Assembly (NCBI RefSeq): GCF_013368755.1
Contig: NC_049562.1
Span: 3,968,001 to 4,032,000 of the forward strand
Length of the DNA stretch: 64,000 nucleotides
Origin: Talaromyces rugulosus
Lineage: Eukaryota > Ascomycota > Eurotiomycetes > Eurotiales > Trichocomaceae
Reading direction: 5' to 3'
Shown piece after piece: positions 1-12,506 of this stretch (position 1 is its first letter; each line of letters begins with the position of its first letter). The notes under the pieces were generated by a model that did not search any database, had not been told where the DNA came from, and was given only the letters and a program-made list of their open reading frames with translations. The translations under genes and the position numbers were made by a program.

Positions 1-518
1 GACGAACAGAAATTCTCCGTATGCTTTTGCTTCCTACGTGATACCTACTTATAGAATAATACTAACTCTTAAAAACAAAGTCCGCTGCCATGGTTCTTGC
101 CAAGGCTCTTGTGGATCAAGAGAAGGACATGGAGAAGACGTACGATGAGGAACATGGACACATATTGCCAGAGATGCCCTTGCACAAGGCGCGCCAGGTG
201 ATGACAAGAGCAGACTTTATTCAAGGCTACGATCACGACAACATCTTCACGATCGACTCTAGGGCCATGGTGCGAGCCGATTCAGTGCCCATGCAGCTCG
301 CCTTTCGAGAGATCTGTGCCGAGCCCGGCTTTGACGAGTATCTTGAGAAGACTTTAGAACGCATCGGTGATATCGAGAGCTTGGGACGAACGCGCGAGCT
401 GACGATCAAAGATCTCTGGGACCAAGGGAAGTACCAGGTCGTGGTGCGAGACAACCACGGACGCGAGGCAGGCACCGTCGAATTTTCTGTCAAGGAGAAG
501 AAGGATGGCGACGATTAA
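1..518 (+). CDS. 3' part of an unrecognised protein gene, cut by the window edge
   Basis: The last two exons of a gene that enters from the left. Exon 1-18 reads DEQKFS. An intron at 19-80 starts GTATGC, has a perfect TACTAAC branch point at 60-66 and ends AAAG. Exon 81-518 follows in the same phase and ends in TAA. The ATG at 90 is internal: the frame stays open through the acceptor, so it is not the start. The visible 152 residues are hydrophilic with no membrane segment or signal. They contain a rather conserved-looking block (NIFTIDSRAMVRADSVPM, then ESLGRTREL) and a short, probably beta-rich tail. I do not recognise the family and assign no function. A purine/pyrimidine tract and T-rich stretch after 518 fit a 3' UTR. 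Confidence 0.7.
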
Positions 519-787
519 GTTGAGGATGTAAATGTAGCGTTTTTTTTTTTTTTTGCGGTTTTTTTGGAGAGGCCACCTGTGTTATAGAATACCATTTGAT
601 GACTAAGTCGCTGTTTTCAACTTTTGAGCCTTTCATGGTAGAGTCGAACAAAGCTTGAATAAAATAGTGGGGCGTTTCTAGGTGATGTCATGCGCCGCCC
701 ATCAAAGATCGTCTGGAAAAAAGCAACGTCCAAACGCACCTCGTCTGAACCAACCTCAACTATAACAAACAACCTCCAAAAGAAATA

Positions 788-1906
788 ATGGCCAAAACCT
801 CGCGTCCGCGTCAAGGGCGTGCCGATAAGAGCAGCGGCAATGCTGTCATTGCTAAGAAAGCTGCCGGATCGTCGCACGTGCACTCGCGCATTCAGAATCT
901 CCCGCGACCAGCTCGGTATCTCCTACTCGTGACGAGCAGCCTCTTTCTAAGCTCTTCGCTCCTCACGCTCGTCTCCCCTCAGAATGCTGGGAACCTGGCA
1001 GGTGTTAGCAAGCACTTGGAAGAGTGGTGGGAAGCTGGTGGGCTCATCGCTTGGAGAGCTGTTGATTTGGGACTGGCTTGGCTCGTAGGGTTTGACGGTA
1101 CGTTTTTCTTATCTCTAACTGTGTGGGCAGTCTTGCTAACATAGATATCTTCAATAGGATGGGACGTTACCGAATTGACTGTGCTTACCCACGTGCCAGT
1201 CTACTTCCTCATGCTGAATTTCTACAACGTAAGACCGACGGCCGTTGCGAGCACATTCCTGATCGAAGTGATATCAAAGACAGTCCCCTTTGTCCTCTTA
1301 AGGGGACCCAACTCAGTACATGCCCTCTCAACCCCGCGCGCAAAGGGAATTTCAAATATTGGTATCCTGCAAGATCGAGCGACGGCTCTGTACGTCTCTA
1401 TTGCCGCGGCTGCGACCTACACAATCGTGCTTTCCGTGGGTTTCTCGACCTGGTTGCCGGTGCACCTTGTCACGCACTTTGAAAATATCCCCGATATCCG
1501 ACTAGTGCATTCCGGGTTACAGGGGCTACCACCTGTTTTCTTGCAACTTGCACTGGGTGGGTATGCAGCATATGATCTCCTCTTCGTCAGCTCTGCTGGA
1601 TGGCCAGCAACAACAGAAACAAGTAACAACAGCACTGGGGGAAATGATACAGACCGCGAAGGAGAATACTTGATTACATCTCTATACAACCGCACATGGG
1701 GCAGACTTTCGCCCAAGGGGAAAATACTTGCCAGTCGCACGCTCATCCTAGCCACAATGACACTAGTCAACACGATCATCCAGGTATCAGGTACAGTGGC
1801 AGGAGTTGACCTACTGGGTTCGGCTGGCTGGGGCGCACTCTGGGCTACTGCGGTGTTGGCTGTTGGTGGTCTTTTTGCCTGGATCGAAGCGGTTCCGGGA
1901 GTTTGA
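788..1906 (+). CDS. Multi-pass integral membrane protein, uncharacterised
   Basis: Two exons, 788-1097 and 1158-1906, give a 352-residue protein. The 60-bp intron starts GTACGT, has a TGCTAAC branch and ends CAATAG; the split codon is a Gly before WDVTELTV. The N-terminus is basic and Ser/Lys-rich (about 30 residues), then hydrophobic segments lie near residues 42-62, 85-100, 107-135, 190-215, 235-265 and two at the C-terminus. A soluble Ser/Asn/Thr-rich loop sits near residue 275. No signal peptide or catalytic motif is visible. Topology suggests an endomembrane or mitochondrial membrane protein, but I do not recognise the family. The AUG at 788 is the first ATG of the open frame and lies in an A-rich leader. 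Confidence 0.75.
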
Positions 1907-2359
1907 TACCTTCCCCCCTCCAAAAAGAAAGATACCGTTTGTTTGCGTTTAGGTAAATACTAATTCGTTTTCGGTTCGTGTGTTATGATACACTGGGTTC
2001 AGGATTTGGCGAATTGCCATGTGCCAAGCTCGGGGTTTTGTTTCTTGTTACTTTAGCCTTGCTACCTTTCGGGTGTTAAATAACTAGTTTACTAGTATCA
2101 GTTGATCAAGTCCAAATTAAATTTGTATTTGTATTTCTGATATTCTTTTTAGTAAATCACACCCTCTTTATATCATAAAAACTAAAATTCAAACGTGGTA
2201 TTCGCTAAAAGATCATCTATATCTACCATTCCCAAAAGAAGACCAAAAACCAGAAGATTAAAAAAAAGAGACCGGACCGAACAGAAAAAGAAATCGAAAG
2301 GGAGATTTTTATAAGTAAAGTCGTAATACAAGCCACGAAAACAGTATATAGAAAGTAAT
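1907..2359. other. AT-rich intergenic region between convergent genes
   Basis: The region between two convergent 3' ends. It holds T- and A-rich likely UTR and polyadenylation sequence and no open frame with codon bias. The small frame at 2182-2388 is low complexity. I see nothing else. Confidence 0.5.
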
Positions 2360-3360
2360 TTACTTTCGTTCCTCCATCGGGTAGTCATTGGACAAATTCT
2401 CCGACTCGTAGTCGACGCTCTTGTGCTTGGGCATCAACCAACCAGGGTGAATCACGTTGAAGACGACAACAGCCAGAACCATCATGGCACCGTCGAGGCC
2501 AATAAAGTAGCGTTCGTGCGAGATCAAGTAACCAGACCAGCCCTGCAGCAACTCAATGGTACGGTAGATGCTTCGGGCATAGATACACACAATGGAAAAC
2601 ACCATGGCGGCCAGCAGCGGCGTCAGTGTACCTTGCACACTGTGCAACAATCGCTGGTTCAAGACGCGGCGCATAAAGTCGGCAGCGCAGAAGGCAAACA
2701 CGGTGATGGAGGCGAGCTGGAAGATGATACCGGCCACCATGATATCCGTACCGGGCTTGGTGTTGCCGTTGACTTTGTCACTTTCCATGGAGGCCATGCC
2801 GCCACCAATGGCTTGGACGACGAGCGAGATGACATCGCAGGTGCAGAAGATCCAGAGGTAGAGTTTGGGGCTAAGAATGGACGAGCGGTGGCCGAGCAGG
2901 CTGATGAAGCGGCCGAGCAGGACGTAGATGCCGGCAGTGAAAAACGTGGGTGCTATTGACTGTTAGAATCGGGGCATTTTTTTAGAGAAAAAAAAAAAGT
3001 GACGAACCGATGATTAGAGTAGAAATTTGCATCAAAAACGCAGTGCCCTGGTACGGGCATTGAGCCGACCAAGTTCGCGCGGCCCAACCAAGCAGCTCGA
3101 CTAAATCTAGTCAGATTGATTCAATTCCAATAATTTTAAAAAGATAACTCACCCATGGCACCAATGGCAAACAGAGAACACCACCACGTCCTCTTCCAGA
3201 TGAACTGGACGATGTGTATGGCCATTGCCAGGCCGAAAAGAACGGAAAAGGCAATGCCGGCACCCAGCGAAGGAACATAGTTATAGGCCGGTTCGACACC
3301 GGCCACGTAGGCGTGGCAGCTATCCTTCAGCGCCTCTTTCAGCTGGTCGTCGGTAGACAT
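2360..3360 (-). CDS. RTA1-family membrane protein (lipid/toxicant resistance type)
   Basis: Three exons on the minus strand: 3153-3360, 3008-3100 and 2360-2952, joined by introns of 52 and 55 bp, give 297 residues. After a short luminal N-terminus, seven hydrophobic segments follow, with family-typical blocks YVPSLGAGIAF, ELLGWAAR, GTFF-like APTFFTAGIYVLLGRF, and the DVISLVVQAIGGG segment, then a cytosolic acidic tail. This is the RTA1/RSB1/RTM1 family, whose yeast members export sphingoid bases or confer resistance to 7-aminocholesterol and molasses toxin at the plasma membrane. The substrate here cannot be deduced. The start ATG at 3360 directly precedes the conserved N-terminal block. Alternative names such as lipid-translocating exporter describe the same family. 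Confidence 0.92.
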
Positions 3361-4947
3361 TGTGAAGATTGATGTTGGTGTTGATGAGGTAAGAGGGGGT
3401 GAAATGGCGCTGAAGAGCGATAGCTAGAGAGTATGTAATGACTGAGGCTCCAGTCTGAGCCAAGAGGGAAACACACAGTACGTAGTATATAAAAAGCGAA
3501 CGCAGAGACGGTAAGCAAAGGAGTGGCTTGAAAGGTATATAAACAGGCAGCTTATCGAGACAAGAGAAAAGAAAAGATGCACGAGTCGGGAGGAAAAGCT
3601 ATGGTAGCGCACCGGCCGGGGACTTCGCTTGTCATTTTGCGCCGCGCCCCGAGACACTGGGCCAATGACGATAGCCACGTGGAGCCAAGCGACGAGGAGG
3701 CCTAGATGTCGGCGTTGCAAGGCGCGTTGGACCAGGCTCTATCCTGCGCGCTGAACAGTTAATACTCAGTTAGGGCGTGCTAGTAACTTAGTAAAGGGCT
3801 AGGGTTTGGTTTGGTGGGCGCAGGCGGCCCCACTACACAAGGTTTGTCCAATCACACGAAAAGCCGATCTGGCTCGGGTTTCGGCGGTCGGCCCTTCAAT
3901 AATACTGTGATCCTTACTACTCCGTATGCTGCCTACTAATAATATCTATAGTGTCTGTAAACGGCAGACTTTTTGACTCGTGTATACCCTTGTATACTCG
4001 CCTCGTATAGCCACTATAGTGGGTCTAATAGACTACCCCAATCGGGATCGGACAGTTTATCCCTCCGAGACTTCCGAGCCCTTTCGGCGAAGAGCCATCG
4101 TTCAGCTTCCTTGCTCGATTTGGCATAGCTCTTGTTTTACCATGCCAAATAGTGTCCGTTCGCACACGGATTCGGCTGTATAAAGCTCTGCCCGATTCCG
4201 TGCTCACGTCTCCGTCTGAATCAGAAACGGAGGATGTGATTGTTGTGATCTGTGTGCGATAGGTATGGTAGTTTCGAAAATTTATTTAGTGACAAACACT
4301 GCTCACCACGACCTGCATCGAATGCTGGAAGGGATCAGTATCAATTGATACGACTACATGATTTGAAGTACATACAGCTATCTCAAGCATCTCCCCTTTG
4401 GGTTTAGTTTAGTCGTCGCTAATTTGCGACAAGAATAGCAATTTTGGCTAGAATTGATTTTTTCTCTTCCCTGTCATCTGGGCGGACTACTTTTCCTTAT
4501 TCATGCTAGTTTTTCAGCGCACATACATGATAGCTTTCAGCTTTGTGACCAAGTCTTGACCTCCAGCAGATGTCGAATTTGATAGGACGGTTTTTATTAT
4601 TGTCACACATTGTTGCTGCTCTTGGCAAGGTTCTAAATTTAGGCCGACAGCGGGTGCTCTAGAAATAAACTGGACAAGGAGTTGCCTGAAGGTAGACGTA
4701 TTTCTTTGCTGACTAGACTACACAAGCTTTGGGTAGCTATTATTTAGCTATTTTAAGTGTTACCCAACGAGCAGTCTAAAATAGTAAATCAGATAACCAA
4801 TAATAGCGGGGACCCCGTTGGTGAACACCACGTGACCTCCAATTGTCACCGCCTTTTTATCGATAACATTTTCTGCCGCTGCTTCCCTATGGAAATTTTT
4901 CACGATGCGGGTTCAACTGCAACACTAGACCAGACCAGCTCGCAACA
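3361..4947. other. 1.6-kb intergenic region, possible repeat relic
   Basis: It contains the divergent promoters of the RTA1-family gene and DBP8. The middle (about 3,900-4,300) differs from its surroundings in texture. It has many TATA/GTATA-containing short repeats, a small open frame at 3,980-4,183 without codon bias, and an imperfect palindrome around 4,211-4,235. This may be a decayed transposon or a solo LTR, but I found no matching terminal repeats or target duplications. A CACGTG E-box-like site sits near 4,829, about 120 bp before DBP8. Confidence 0.35.
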
Positions 4948-6605
4948 ATGGCAGTGTCAAGTAATTCGAAAGGTCACTCCGACGGAGAGGTGTCAGATCG
5001 GTCGCCCTCCGAGTCTCCCGAAATCGACGACACTGATCAAATTGACGCCCACAAGAGCCGGCCCTCAAAAAGAAGACGGGTTTCGCTCTCGTCTTCAGAC
5101 GACTCAGATACCGCCGCTCGCCCTCCTATTGCACCGCTATCGACTGTTTCAAGAATCAGGAAGAAGACAGATGTGCAATCGCAGCCCAAGCCACAAGCCG
5201 AAGAGGAGCCCGTAACCAGCACAGATGCCCGTGAGATTGGCCTGCAGGTGTCCGACTCGACTTTTGCGACCCTCAATGTCGCTCCCTGGCTGGTTAAATC
5301 GCTGTCTACCATGGCAATTCGCCGGCCGACAGCTATCCAGCGATCATGTATCCCCGAGGTTCTGAAAGGAAAAGACTGCATTGGTGGCAGTCGCACGGGT
5401 TCCGGAAAAACGGTCGCCTTTGCGGTGCCAATTCTGCAGCAATGGGCAGACGACCCATTCGGAGTATTTGCTGTTATTCTTACCCCTACTCGGTAACTCT
5501 ACGGCAATTTCTTTGATTGTGGCTTGTGCTAATACAGTTTTACAGCGAGCTTGCGCTTCAAATTTTTGAACAAATCAAGGCAATCTCGGCCCCGCAGAGC
5601 CTGAAGCCGGTGCTCATCACCGGCGGAACCGATATGCGCCCTCAGGCGATTGCGCTCTCCCAGCGGCCACACGTCGTTATTGCCACGCCTGGCCGTCTAG
5701 CAGATCACATTCGCACATCGGGAGAAGACACGATAGTCGGACTGAAACGCGTCCGCATGGTGGTGATGGATGAAGCCGATAGACTCCTGACCAGTGGAAA
5801 CGGGAGCATGCTACCCGACGTCGAAGTATGCTTGTCTGCGCTGCCACCCTCGAGTGAACGGCAAACGCTCCTTTTTACGGCCACTGTCACCCCCGAAGTA
5901 CGCTCTCTGAAGGATATGCCGCGACCGGCCAACCGGCCTCCAATCTTCGTCACTGAGATCGGGACCGAGAACCACGTACCTATACCCCCGACTCTGAAAC
6001 AAACATATCTCCAAGTGCCCATGACGCACCGGGAAGCTTTCTTGCATGTCCTCCTCTCGACCGAGCGCAATTCCACCAAACCGGCCATTATCTTTTGCAA
6101 CCGCACCAAAACAGCAGATCTCCTTGAACGCATGCTCCGCCGTCTCTCTCACCGAGTCACTTCTCTACACAGCCTGCTCGCTCAGTCGGAGCGGACGGCG
6201 AACTTATCCCGCTTCCGAGCCAGCGCAGCGCGACTACTTGTTGCCACGGACGTAGCCTCGCGTGGTCTCGATATCCCCAACGTCAGTCTAGTTATTAATT
6301 TCGATGTACCTCGCAATCCGGACGACTACGTCCATCGTGTTGGTCGTACGGCCCGTGCCGGCCGGGAGGGTGAGTCGGTCACTCTAGTTGGCCAACGAGA
6401 CGTCAATCTCGTCCTAGCGATTGAGAAGAGAGTGGGAAGGCAGATGGTGAAATGGGAGGAAGAAGGTGTCAGCATTGAGGGGAGAATCGTCAGAGGCCCC
6501 ATGCTAAAGGAAGTGGGCGAGGCCAAGCGAGAGGCTACCGGAGAGATTGAAGAGGGCAGAGACGTGCTTGGTCGGCGCGTGAACAAACTTAAAAAGGTCC
6601 GGTGA
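4948..6605 (+). CDS. dbp8: ATP-dependent RNA helicase DBP8 (DEAD box)
   Basis: Two exons, 4948-5492 and 5546-6605, give 534 residues. The intron (GTAACT...TACAG) falls inside motif Ia, splitting the Arg codon of PTRELA. A charged N-terminal tail of about 105 residues precedes the core: Q motif ([12 protein letters not shown]), motif I SRTGSGKT, Ia PTRELA, Ib [37 protein letters not shown] and [13 protein letters not shown]. All catalytic motifs are intact. Length and the GGTDM and RLLTSG segments match the Dbp8/DDX49 branch, which acts in the nucleolus in early 40S assembly with Esf2. The basic Lys/Arg tail fits RNA binding. DDX49-type annotation is the only close alternative. Confidence 0.95.
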
Positions 6606-6908
6606 AGCTGTCATACATAGTTGACTAGAGAAGGATGATACCCGTGCACACAACATTTCACATTACGATTGATCTACGCAAAAGACGAATATATAAAAAT
6701 GGGTATCTTCGTAATATTCCCGTCGTGCTTTTTATAATACAAAAAAAGGCAGGGCGGTCATACGCCTCTGCATGCATACGTTCTCAAGACTCCTTCTCTT
6801 GGTTCAAAAAAAATTCTTCAATGTCCTGCGGGTTCCCAGAGCATTCGATGCGTCTAATCGATTTCGACTTGTAATCGATATCTAAAGGTTCCTGTCTAAC
6901 AAATATTC
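6606..6908. other. Convergent 3' intergenic region
   Basis: About 300 bp between the DBP8 stop and the stop of the Whi5-like gene. It is AT-rich and has no supported gene. Confidence 0.5.
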
Positions 6909-8131
6909 TCACCGCCCAACCGTTTGCTCGGCATTTGTCGAGGATTGTGCCAGCTCCTTGAGTTTATGCAACGCGTTTGCTTTGTCTAGGGCAGCTTTCA
7001 TCTCCTCGACATTGGCCGCGGGTCTTTGCTGGTTTACGGCTTGCGCTTTAGGGGTTTCCTCATCTTCGTCGTCATTTTCTTCTTCTTCTTCCTTTCCCTC
7101 TTCTTTGTCCTCTTCCTCCTCCTGAGGAGGGGCAGTGATGCTAGCAGATTCCGAAAATGGTGAGGGAATCGACGTTCGGGCCGAAGCACGGACCGGTCGA
7201 GAGTGAGGCTGGATTGGGAGAGGGGGGAGAAGAACGCGTTTTTGTTGTTTTGGGGAGGATTCCTGAGACGGTGATGCTGATTTGCTTGCAGCTGCAGCTA
7301 TGATGAATGACGGGGAAGAGCTTGCTCGAGACACGGTGGTGTTGGTGTTACCGCGGGGCACGAACGGACGGCTAGATGCCTCAAACTGGGAGAGAGCACG
7401 GTCGAGGGAATTGTTGTTTCCGACGCGGTGCATCGCAGATTGGAGTCTTTGTCTGACCAGTGCGGCTTTCTATAAGAAACAATGATATATTAGTATAAGC
7501 ACTGTTTGGGGTTTCCGGTTTTCTTTCTACTCACTTCTTGGATGAATATCCGACGCGCCGCCGGTTCCGTGGGAACGCTGGAGGCAGATATACTTGTTGA
7601 CGTTTCTTCGGTTTCTCCATCTAACAAGGACTTGTTTCTTTGTGATGGTATCAATTTCTCGGAAGCTTGTGTTACGGTCACACCGGTTGGAGAAACCTAG
7701 TTCAGAGGGTTTTTAGTCAAGCCCACTTTAAGCGAATCTCAATCACGGCATCTAACCTCTCTTGACGGGGAAATGGGACGTGTGTTGTTGTCGTTGCTGT
7801 TGTTGTCGTCGAATATTTGAAAGTCCTGATCAGTCTCGGACTGAGCAGAGGTCACGATTGCTTTCCGCGGTGCAACATCCTCGGTCTCACTATCGGTGAC
7901 TTGGTCTATTGTTCGCTTTTGTCCGGCGTGGAGAGGTTCCGTCGAAACTTCTCGGTTCTTTCGTGTTTCCTTCAGCGGATTGAATGGGATTGCATCGGTG
8001 ATGGGCTTGTGTTGTTGTTTATCGGCATGTCTCTTTGCAGCAGCAGGTGTCAACGACGCGTTGGTGTTCTTTTCACCCAGCACGCGTCTGCCAGCCTTGA
8101 CGGGACTGGTTTCTGGGCGTGTCGACTGCAT
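6909..8131 (-). CDS. Whi5/Nrm1-like G1/S transcription repressor (probable)
   Basis: Three exons, 7757-8131, 7535-7696 and 6909-7469, with introns of 60 and 65 bp, give 365 residues. The only block with clear conservation spans the second junction: ARRIFIQE joined to KAALVRQRLQSAMHRV. It matches the short amphipathic motif of the Whi5/Nrm1/Srl3 family (R-x-R-L-x-x-A-x-x-x-V), which binds the SBF/MBF transcription factors to restrain G1/S genes. The rest is disordered, as in the family. There are many SP/TP sites (TSPVKAG, ISPSRE, PSPFSE) suited to CDK phosphorylation, a KEN-like GEKN segment near the N-terminus, and a long Glu/Asp run near residue 285. The start at 8131 is the first ATG of the frame. 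The assignment rests on one motif, so the family call is probable, not certain. Confidence 0.65.
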
Positions 8132-9787
8132 TTCTCGAGGTGGTGGATGCTGTTCTGATAGAGTAGAAAAAGACTGAAAAAGGGGGACAGTGAATAGGGT
8201 CGTGGTAGAAACGGCTGGGAATCAATATAGTCCGAAAGACAATTGCTGTTGTACCCGGAATGACAATTGCCGGTATGTGGTCCAAACAAGATGGCTCTGG
8301 AAGAGAATCTGAAAGAAAGTATAGGCAAGAAAATGGCTCACGACCAGGTGCAGCAAGGTCAATGGGCTCTGTATAGAATAATATTCAGGCGCGTCGACAG
8401 TGAGCACAAGTCGCGGTGTACTTTGTAAAAAGGCCTCCGCAGTGTCACCGAAAGTGGAGTTCGGAGCGCCAACGCTCAGACCACCGCTCCCCTTGCACGT
8501 CTTTTAACGTGTGTCGTGTTGGCGTTGGTGTCGTTGCGCGTCGAGAATATTTAGTATTATTGTTCGAGTGGATTTTGGATTTTGGATTTTTAAAATACTG
8601 CTGTAGCGCGACTTTGCTTTTGTTGCTGCCTTGGCATTGAGGCAATGGCATTCGAATGGAATGCTCGACCGCGTGTATACACACGTGTACATTCCTGTTT
8701 TTTGGCGGTGGATTTCACGTCATTTTTGCTATTTGTTTGTAATTCAATGTTTATCTCATCGGTTTATCTGTGAAGTTTTTTAGGTATTTAGTGGCTTTTT
8801 TTCGGTTGGTTTATGGCTCGACATCGCCAGGCGCTTGTGCGACGGGATTTTTTGTCCGCGATGGAGATGAGAAAAGCACAAGTAATTCAATAACGCATTG
8901 AGTATTTAAATCGAGGGTTTGAATTTATTGCTCTTTTGCTCGGGTGGAGGTTAGCTAGTAAATACACGTGTGATAATTCATATTGAACATCTAGTACTAC
9001 TTCAATTGATGTTACTCGGTTTCTACGTCAACTGTATAGTTTCAATGAGAAACATTACAAATTTTATCGACACCATCTTACACTCAGCTTGTTGGATATT
9101 GTACAGTGTTTCAATTGTGCTGTGCATATATATGTCAATTAATATACATAATGTGTTGTTGATATAGTATTACATGTATATGTTTCCAAGTGGATGATAT
9201 ATTAATACTTCATACCCGCATATTGAGCAGTCACAGGAACAATACAGCAATGATAACCACAAGCATTACTATCCCTGCTATTTAAGTAGTGTTTTACAAT
9301 CCCCAAAACAAAACAACCCAAGCATTGAGATAACTAAAACTAGCTACAAATATCGCAACTGATATTGAACATGCGAGAGAAAATGCGGGGAAGCTTTTGG
9401 GTCAGTCCCGAGACTCGTAGCAAACAAGCGCTCGACAACCTGCCATTGATTACATCTTAATAACGACCAAGACAAGCCGTCTTTTATATATATAAGAAGA
9501 ACAGCTTGGCAATTGATGGTACAGCCCTAAAAGTAAACGATGCAAGCATGCGTGAAGCTGCCTCGAGTGGGTCCACTAGTCTTCATCAAGTCAAGCGCGA
9601 TAAAGCTTGCCCTAGATGACCTCATTACTTCCCCAGGTACTCGAGCGAGCATGATGCCTGTTCACCTCCTTCTTACACAAACCTTGAGCGATGGCCGTCT
9701 CTTTTCCATAATTACACCAACCAAACCCATTTATACAGTTTCTTTCCTTTCCTTTCTTGTCCCGACTGGGAAACAAGGCGAGTCCCG
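8132..9787. other. 1.66-kb AT-rich intergenic region (divergent promoters)
   Basis: The region lies between divergent genes. 8,930-9,350 is particularly AT-rich, and no frame has credible codon use. A TATATATATA run at about 9,484-9,493 lies some 300 bp before the glutaminase start and is a possible TATA element. The leader from 9,700 is pyrimidine-rich, as is common before highly expressed fungal genes. Confidence 0.45.
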
Positions 9788-12506
9788 ATGCGGTGGTCTG
9801 TCGTAGCCCTAGCTGGCCCGCTGCTGCAGTGTGCACTACTGTCGACAGCATCGAACCTGAACCCTCCCGTGCTTCCATTGACCGTGAGGAACCCTTACTT
9901 TAACACCTGGCTTGCAAATGCCCGAGACGTGCCATGGTCCAAGTGGCCGATATTCTGGACCGGCGAGGAGATCGGCTTCTCGCTGCTGGCCCAAGTTCCT
10001 AGTGCAAACACCGTATATCCTCTGCTTGGACGACCGCAGGATTCACTGCCCAAGGATGGGAAATCTGGGTATAGTTTATTGCCAAAAAGTCATCCAGGAT
10101 TATATCTGACATAAAACCCCTTGATTTTTTTTAGCTACAAAGTCGATTACCCTACTTACAAAGGGGCTACTTATGATGCATCAACCACCAACCTGACTTA
10201 TGTGCTCCCTGGAGGTGACTATTCGGAATTGGAACTCATCCTATCTTTCCTGTCTCCGATCACGCCCACATCGACTCTGCGGCAGTCGATCCCCGCATCA
10301 TATCTGACAATCCACGCTGCGGGTAGTGTCGACGTCAACGTGTACATTGATGTCAACGGTCAATGGGTCAGCGGTGACCGCGACTCGCAACTAGCCTGGG
10401 ATTTCAGCAATGTTAGTACCAAAGGGAGCTCAGACAAGCTCAAAAAATGGGAATTTACGCGTCGGAATGAGCTCCTGGTATCTGAGATTCGGGATCGATC
10501 CGAATGGGGAACGCTGCATTTTGTTGCACCCAAGGTAGGTAATATATACAGCAACATTGAAAGTTTAAACTTATGGTGCTGTTAGGATGTTCGACATGAA
10601 TCCGGGATATCGGCAGTCTTGCGTGATAGTTTCTCTAGGTCAGGCACTCTACATGATAAAGTGGATCGCCGCTTCCGATCGATTATGGACGAGGAGCCGG
10701 TGTTTGCCTTTTCAAAGCACTTTGCCCTTAGCAAGTCTTCAACTGGCACCGAGTCCGTGCAGTTCACCATCGCCCATACCCAGGATATTGTTGTCCAGTA
10801 TGCTTCTTCCCGAGGCATGACCTATATGCGGCCCTTGTGGAAGTCCTGGTTCCCCACGAACGACGAGCTCCTTTCCTTCCACTACTCTGACTTTTCTGAC
10901 GCAAACACTCTGGCCTCAAACTACTCAGCCCAACTAACCACTGATGCATACAAGTCAGGGGCCGATGACTACGTGGATATTGTCACGCTCTCTGCTCGCC
11001 AGGTGCTCGGTGCCACCAGCTTTTCTGGAACTGCCGAGAATCCTCTCCTCTTCCTGAAAGAAATATCTTCTGATGGCAACGTGCAGACCATCGATGTCAT
11101 ATACCCTGCGTTTCCCTTCTTCCTGTATACTAGCCCCCGGTGGTTGGCATATCTCCTGGAACCATTGATTGAACATACGCTAAGTGGGCAGTACCCGAAC
11201 GCTTATGCAATGCACGATCTAGGTACGCATTTCCCTAATGCCACTGGCCACCCGGACGGCAAGGACGAATATATGCCAGTTGAAGAATGTGGAAATATTC
11301 TCATCATGGGCCTTGCATTGGTCAACTCGCTCCGCTACTCTGACAACAAAGAGTCTATTTCCCCTTGGGCGACGGAGGGCCAGCTTATTCAAGAGCATCC
11401 TCATGGAGGTGCACCATTATTCCCTCTGCTCAGTCTCCAGAAAATATCTGGGATTAACAAACAGGACGGAAAATGGGGCGGCAAAGGCCGTGGAGCAACC
11501 GATGCTCGCAAGTGGGTGCACAGGAGTTACCAACTGTGGAAGCAGTGGACGGGCTATCTGGTGGAATTTTCGCTGGAGCCAGAAAACCAACGTAGGTGTT
11601 GCAAATTCCCAAGGATTTTGATTTTGATTTTTTTTTAATACTTGCTGGTTAATTAGTTTCTACCGATGACTTTGCTGGATGGCTTGCTCTCCAAACGAAC
11701 CTGGCACTGAAGGGAATTATTGGTATCAATGCCATGAGCCACATTTCAGAGGTTGCTGGCGAAAGCAAGGATGCTTCCCACTTCAAGGTAGGCTTTGCCC
11801 TTATATATTGCGTTATATCTAGATGGCCATACAGTAATTAACCGAATCCCAGAGAATCGCGGACGACTATGTTGAAAAATGGGAAAAGTTTGGAATGTCT
11901 CGTGACGGCACGCATGCAAAGCTAGCATATGACTGGTATGGATCGTGGACAACCTTGTACAACCTTTATGCAGACGCCCAGCTCTGTTTCCATTTGGACG
12001 GCGCCACATCACGCACTGGCGGCTTTGCTCAAATGCCTCTTAAGCCCAAGCCTAAGAAGCAAGGGTTCGTGCCTCGGCACATCTACCAGAAACAGTCAAA
12101 CTGGTATCACTACGTACGACAGAAATACGGGCTGCCTCTCGATAGCCGTCACCTGTACACTAAGACCGACTGGGAATTCTTCTCCATGGCGGTCGCCAGC
12201 GAGCAGGTACGCAGCGAGATTCTAGAGTCTGTAGCCAGGTGGGTAAACGAGACCGATACCGACCGCCCCTTGACCGATTTGCACGAGACCGAGGGCAGCG
12301 GCGGATACCCCGGCATCTTTTTCATTGCACGTCCTGTGATCGGTGGCCATTTTGCGTTTTTGGCATTGCAGCGCGCCTGTGGAGGGAAAGCTATGGAGGG
12401 TCTTTCGTTTTTGGACGATGTTAGCCCAGACATTGACCAGCTTGCTGCATCGGCTGCTGCGGAGTTTGGTCGAATACGTCGTCCGTCTTTGGGTGATGAA
12501 CTGTAG
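9788..12506 (+). CDS. gtaA: Secreted glutaminase A (GtaA family)
   Basis: Five exons, 9788-10068, 10135-10534, 10586-11591, 11657-11787 and 11853-12506, give 823 residues with all phases consistent. Residues 1-22 form a signal peptide (MRWSVVALAGPLLQCALLST). The mature part has the glutaminase A order: an N-terminal beta domain (YPTYKG, VYIDVNGQWVSGD), then the large alpha-toroidal DUF4965-type domain with HDLGTHFPNATGHPDGKDEYMPVEECGN, DDFAGWLA, and the closing segment GGYPGIFFIARPVIGGHFA. Characterised Aspergillus relatives are extracellular enzymes that hydrolyse L-glutamine to glutamate and ammonia. The family is also annotated DUF1793 glutaminase. Several N-glycosylation sites support secretion. 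It is longer than the roughly 690-residue A. oryzae enzyme as I recall it, so one junction could differ. Family membership is firm; the substrate is inferred. Confidence 0.88.
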
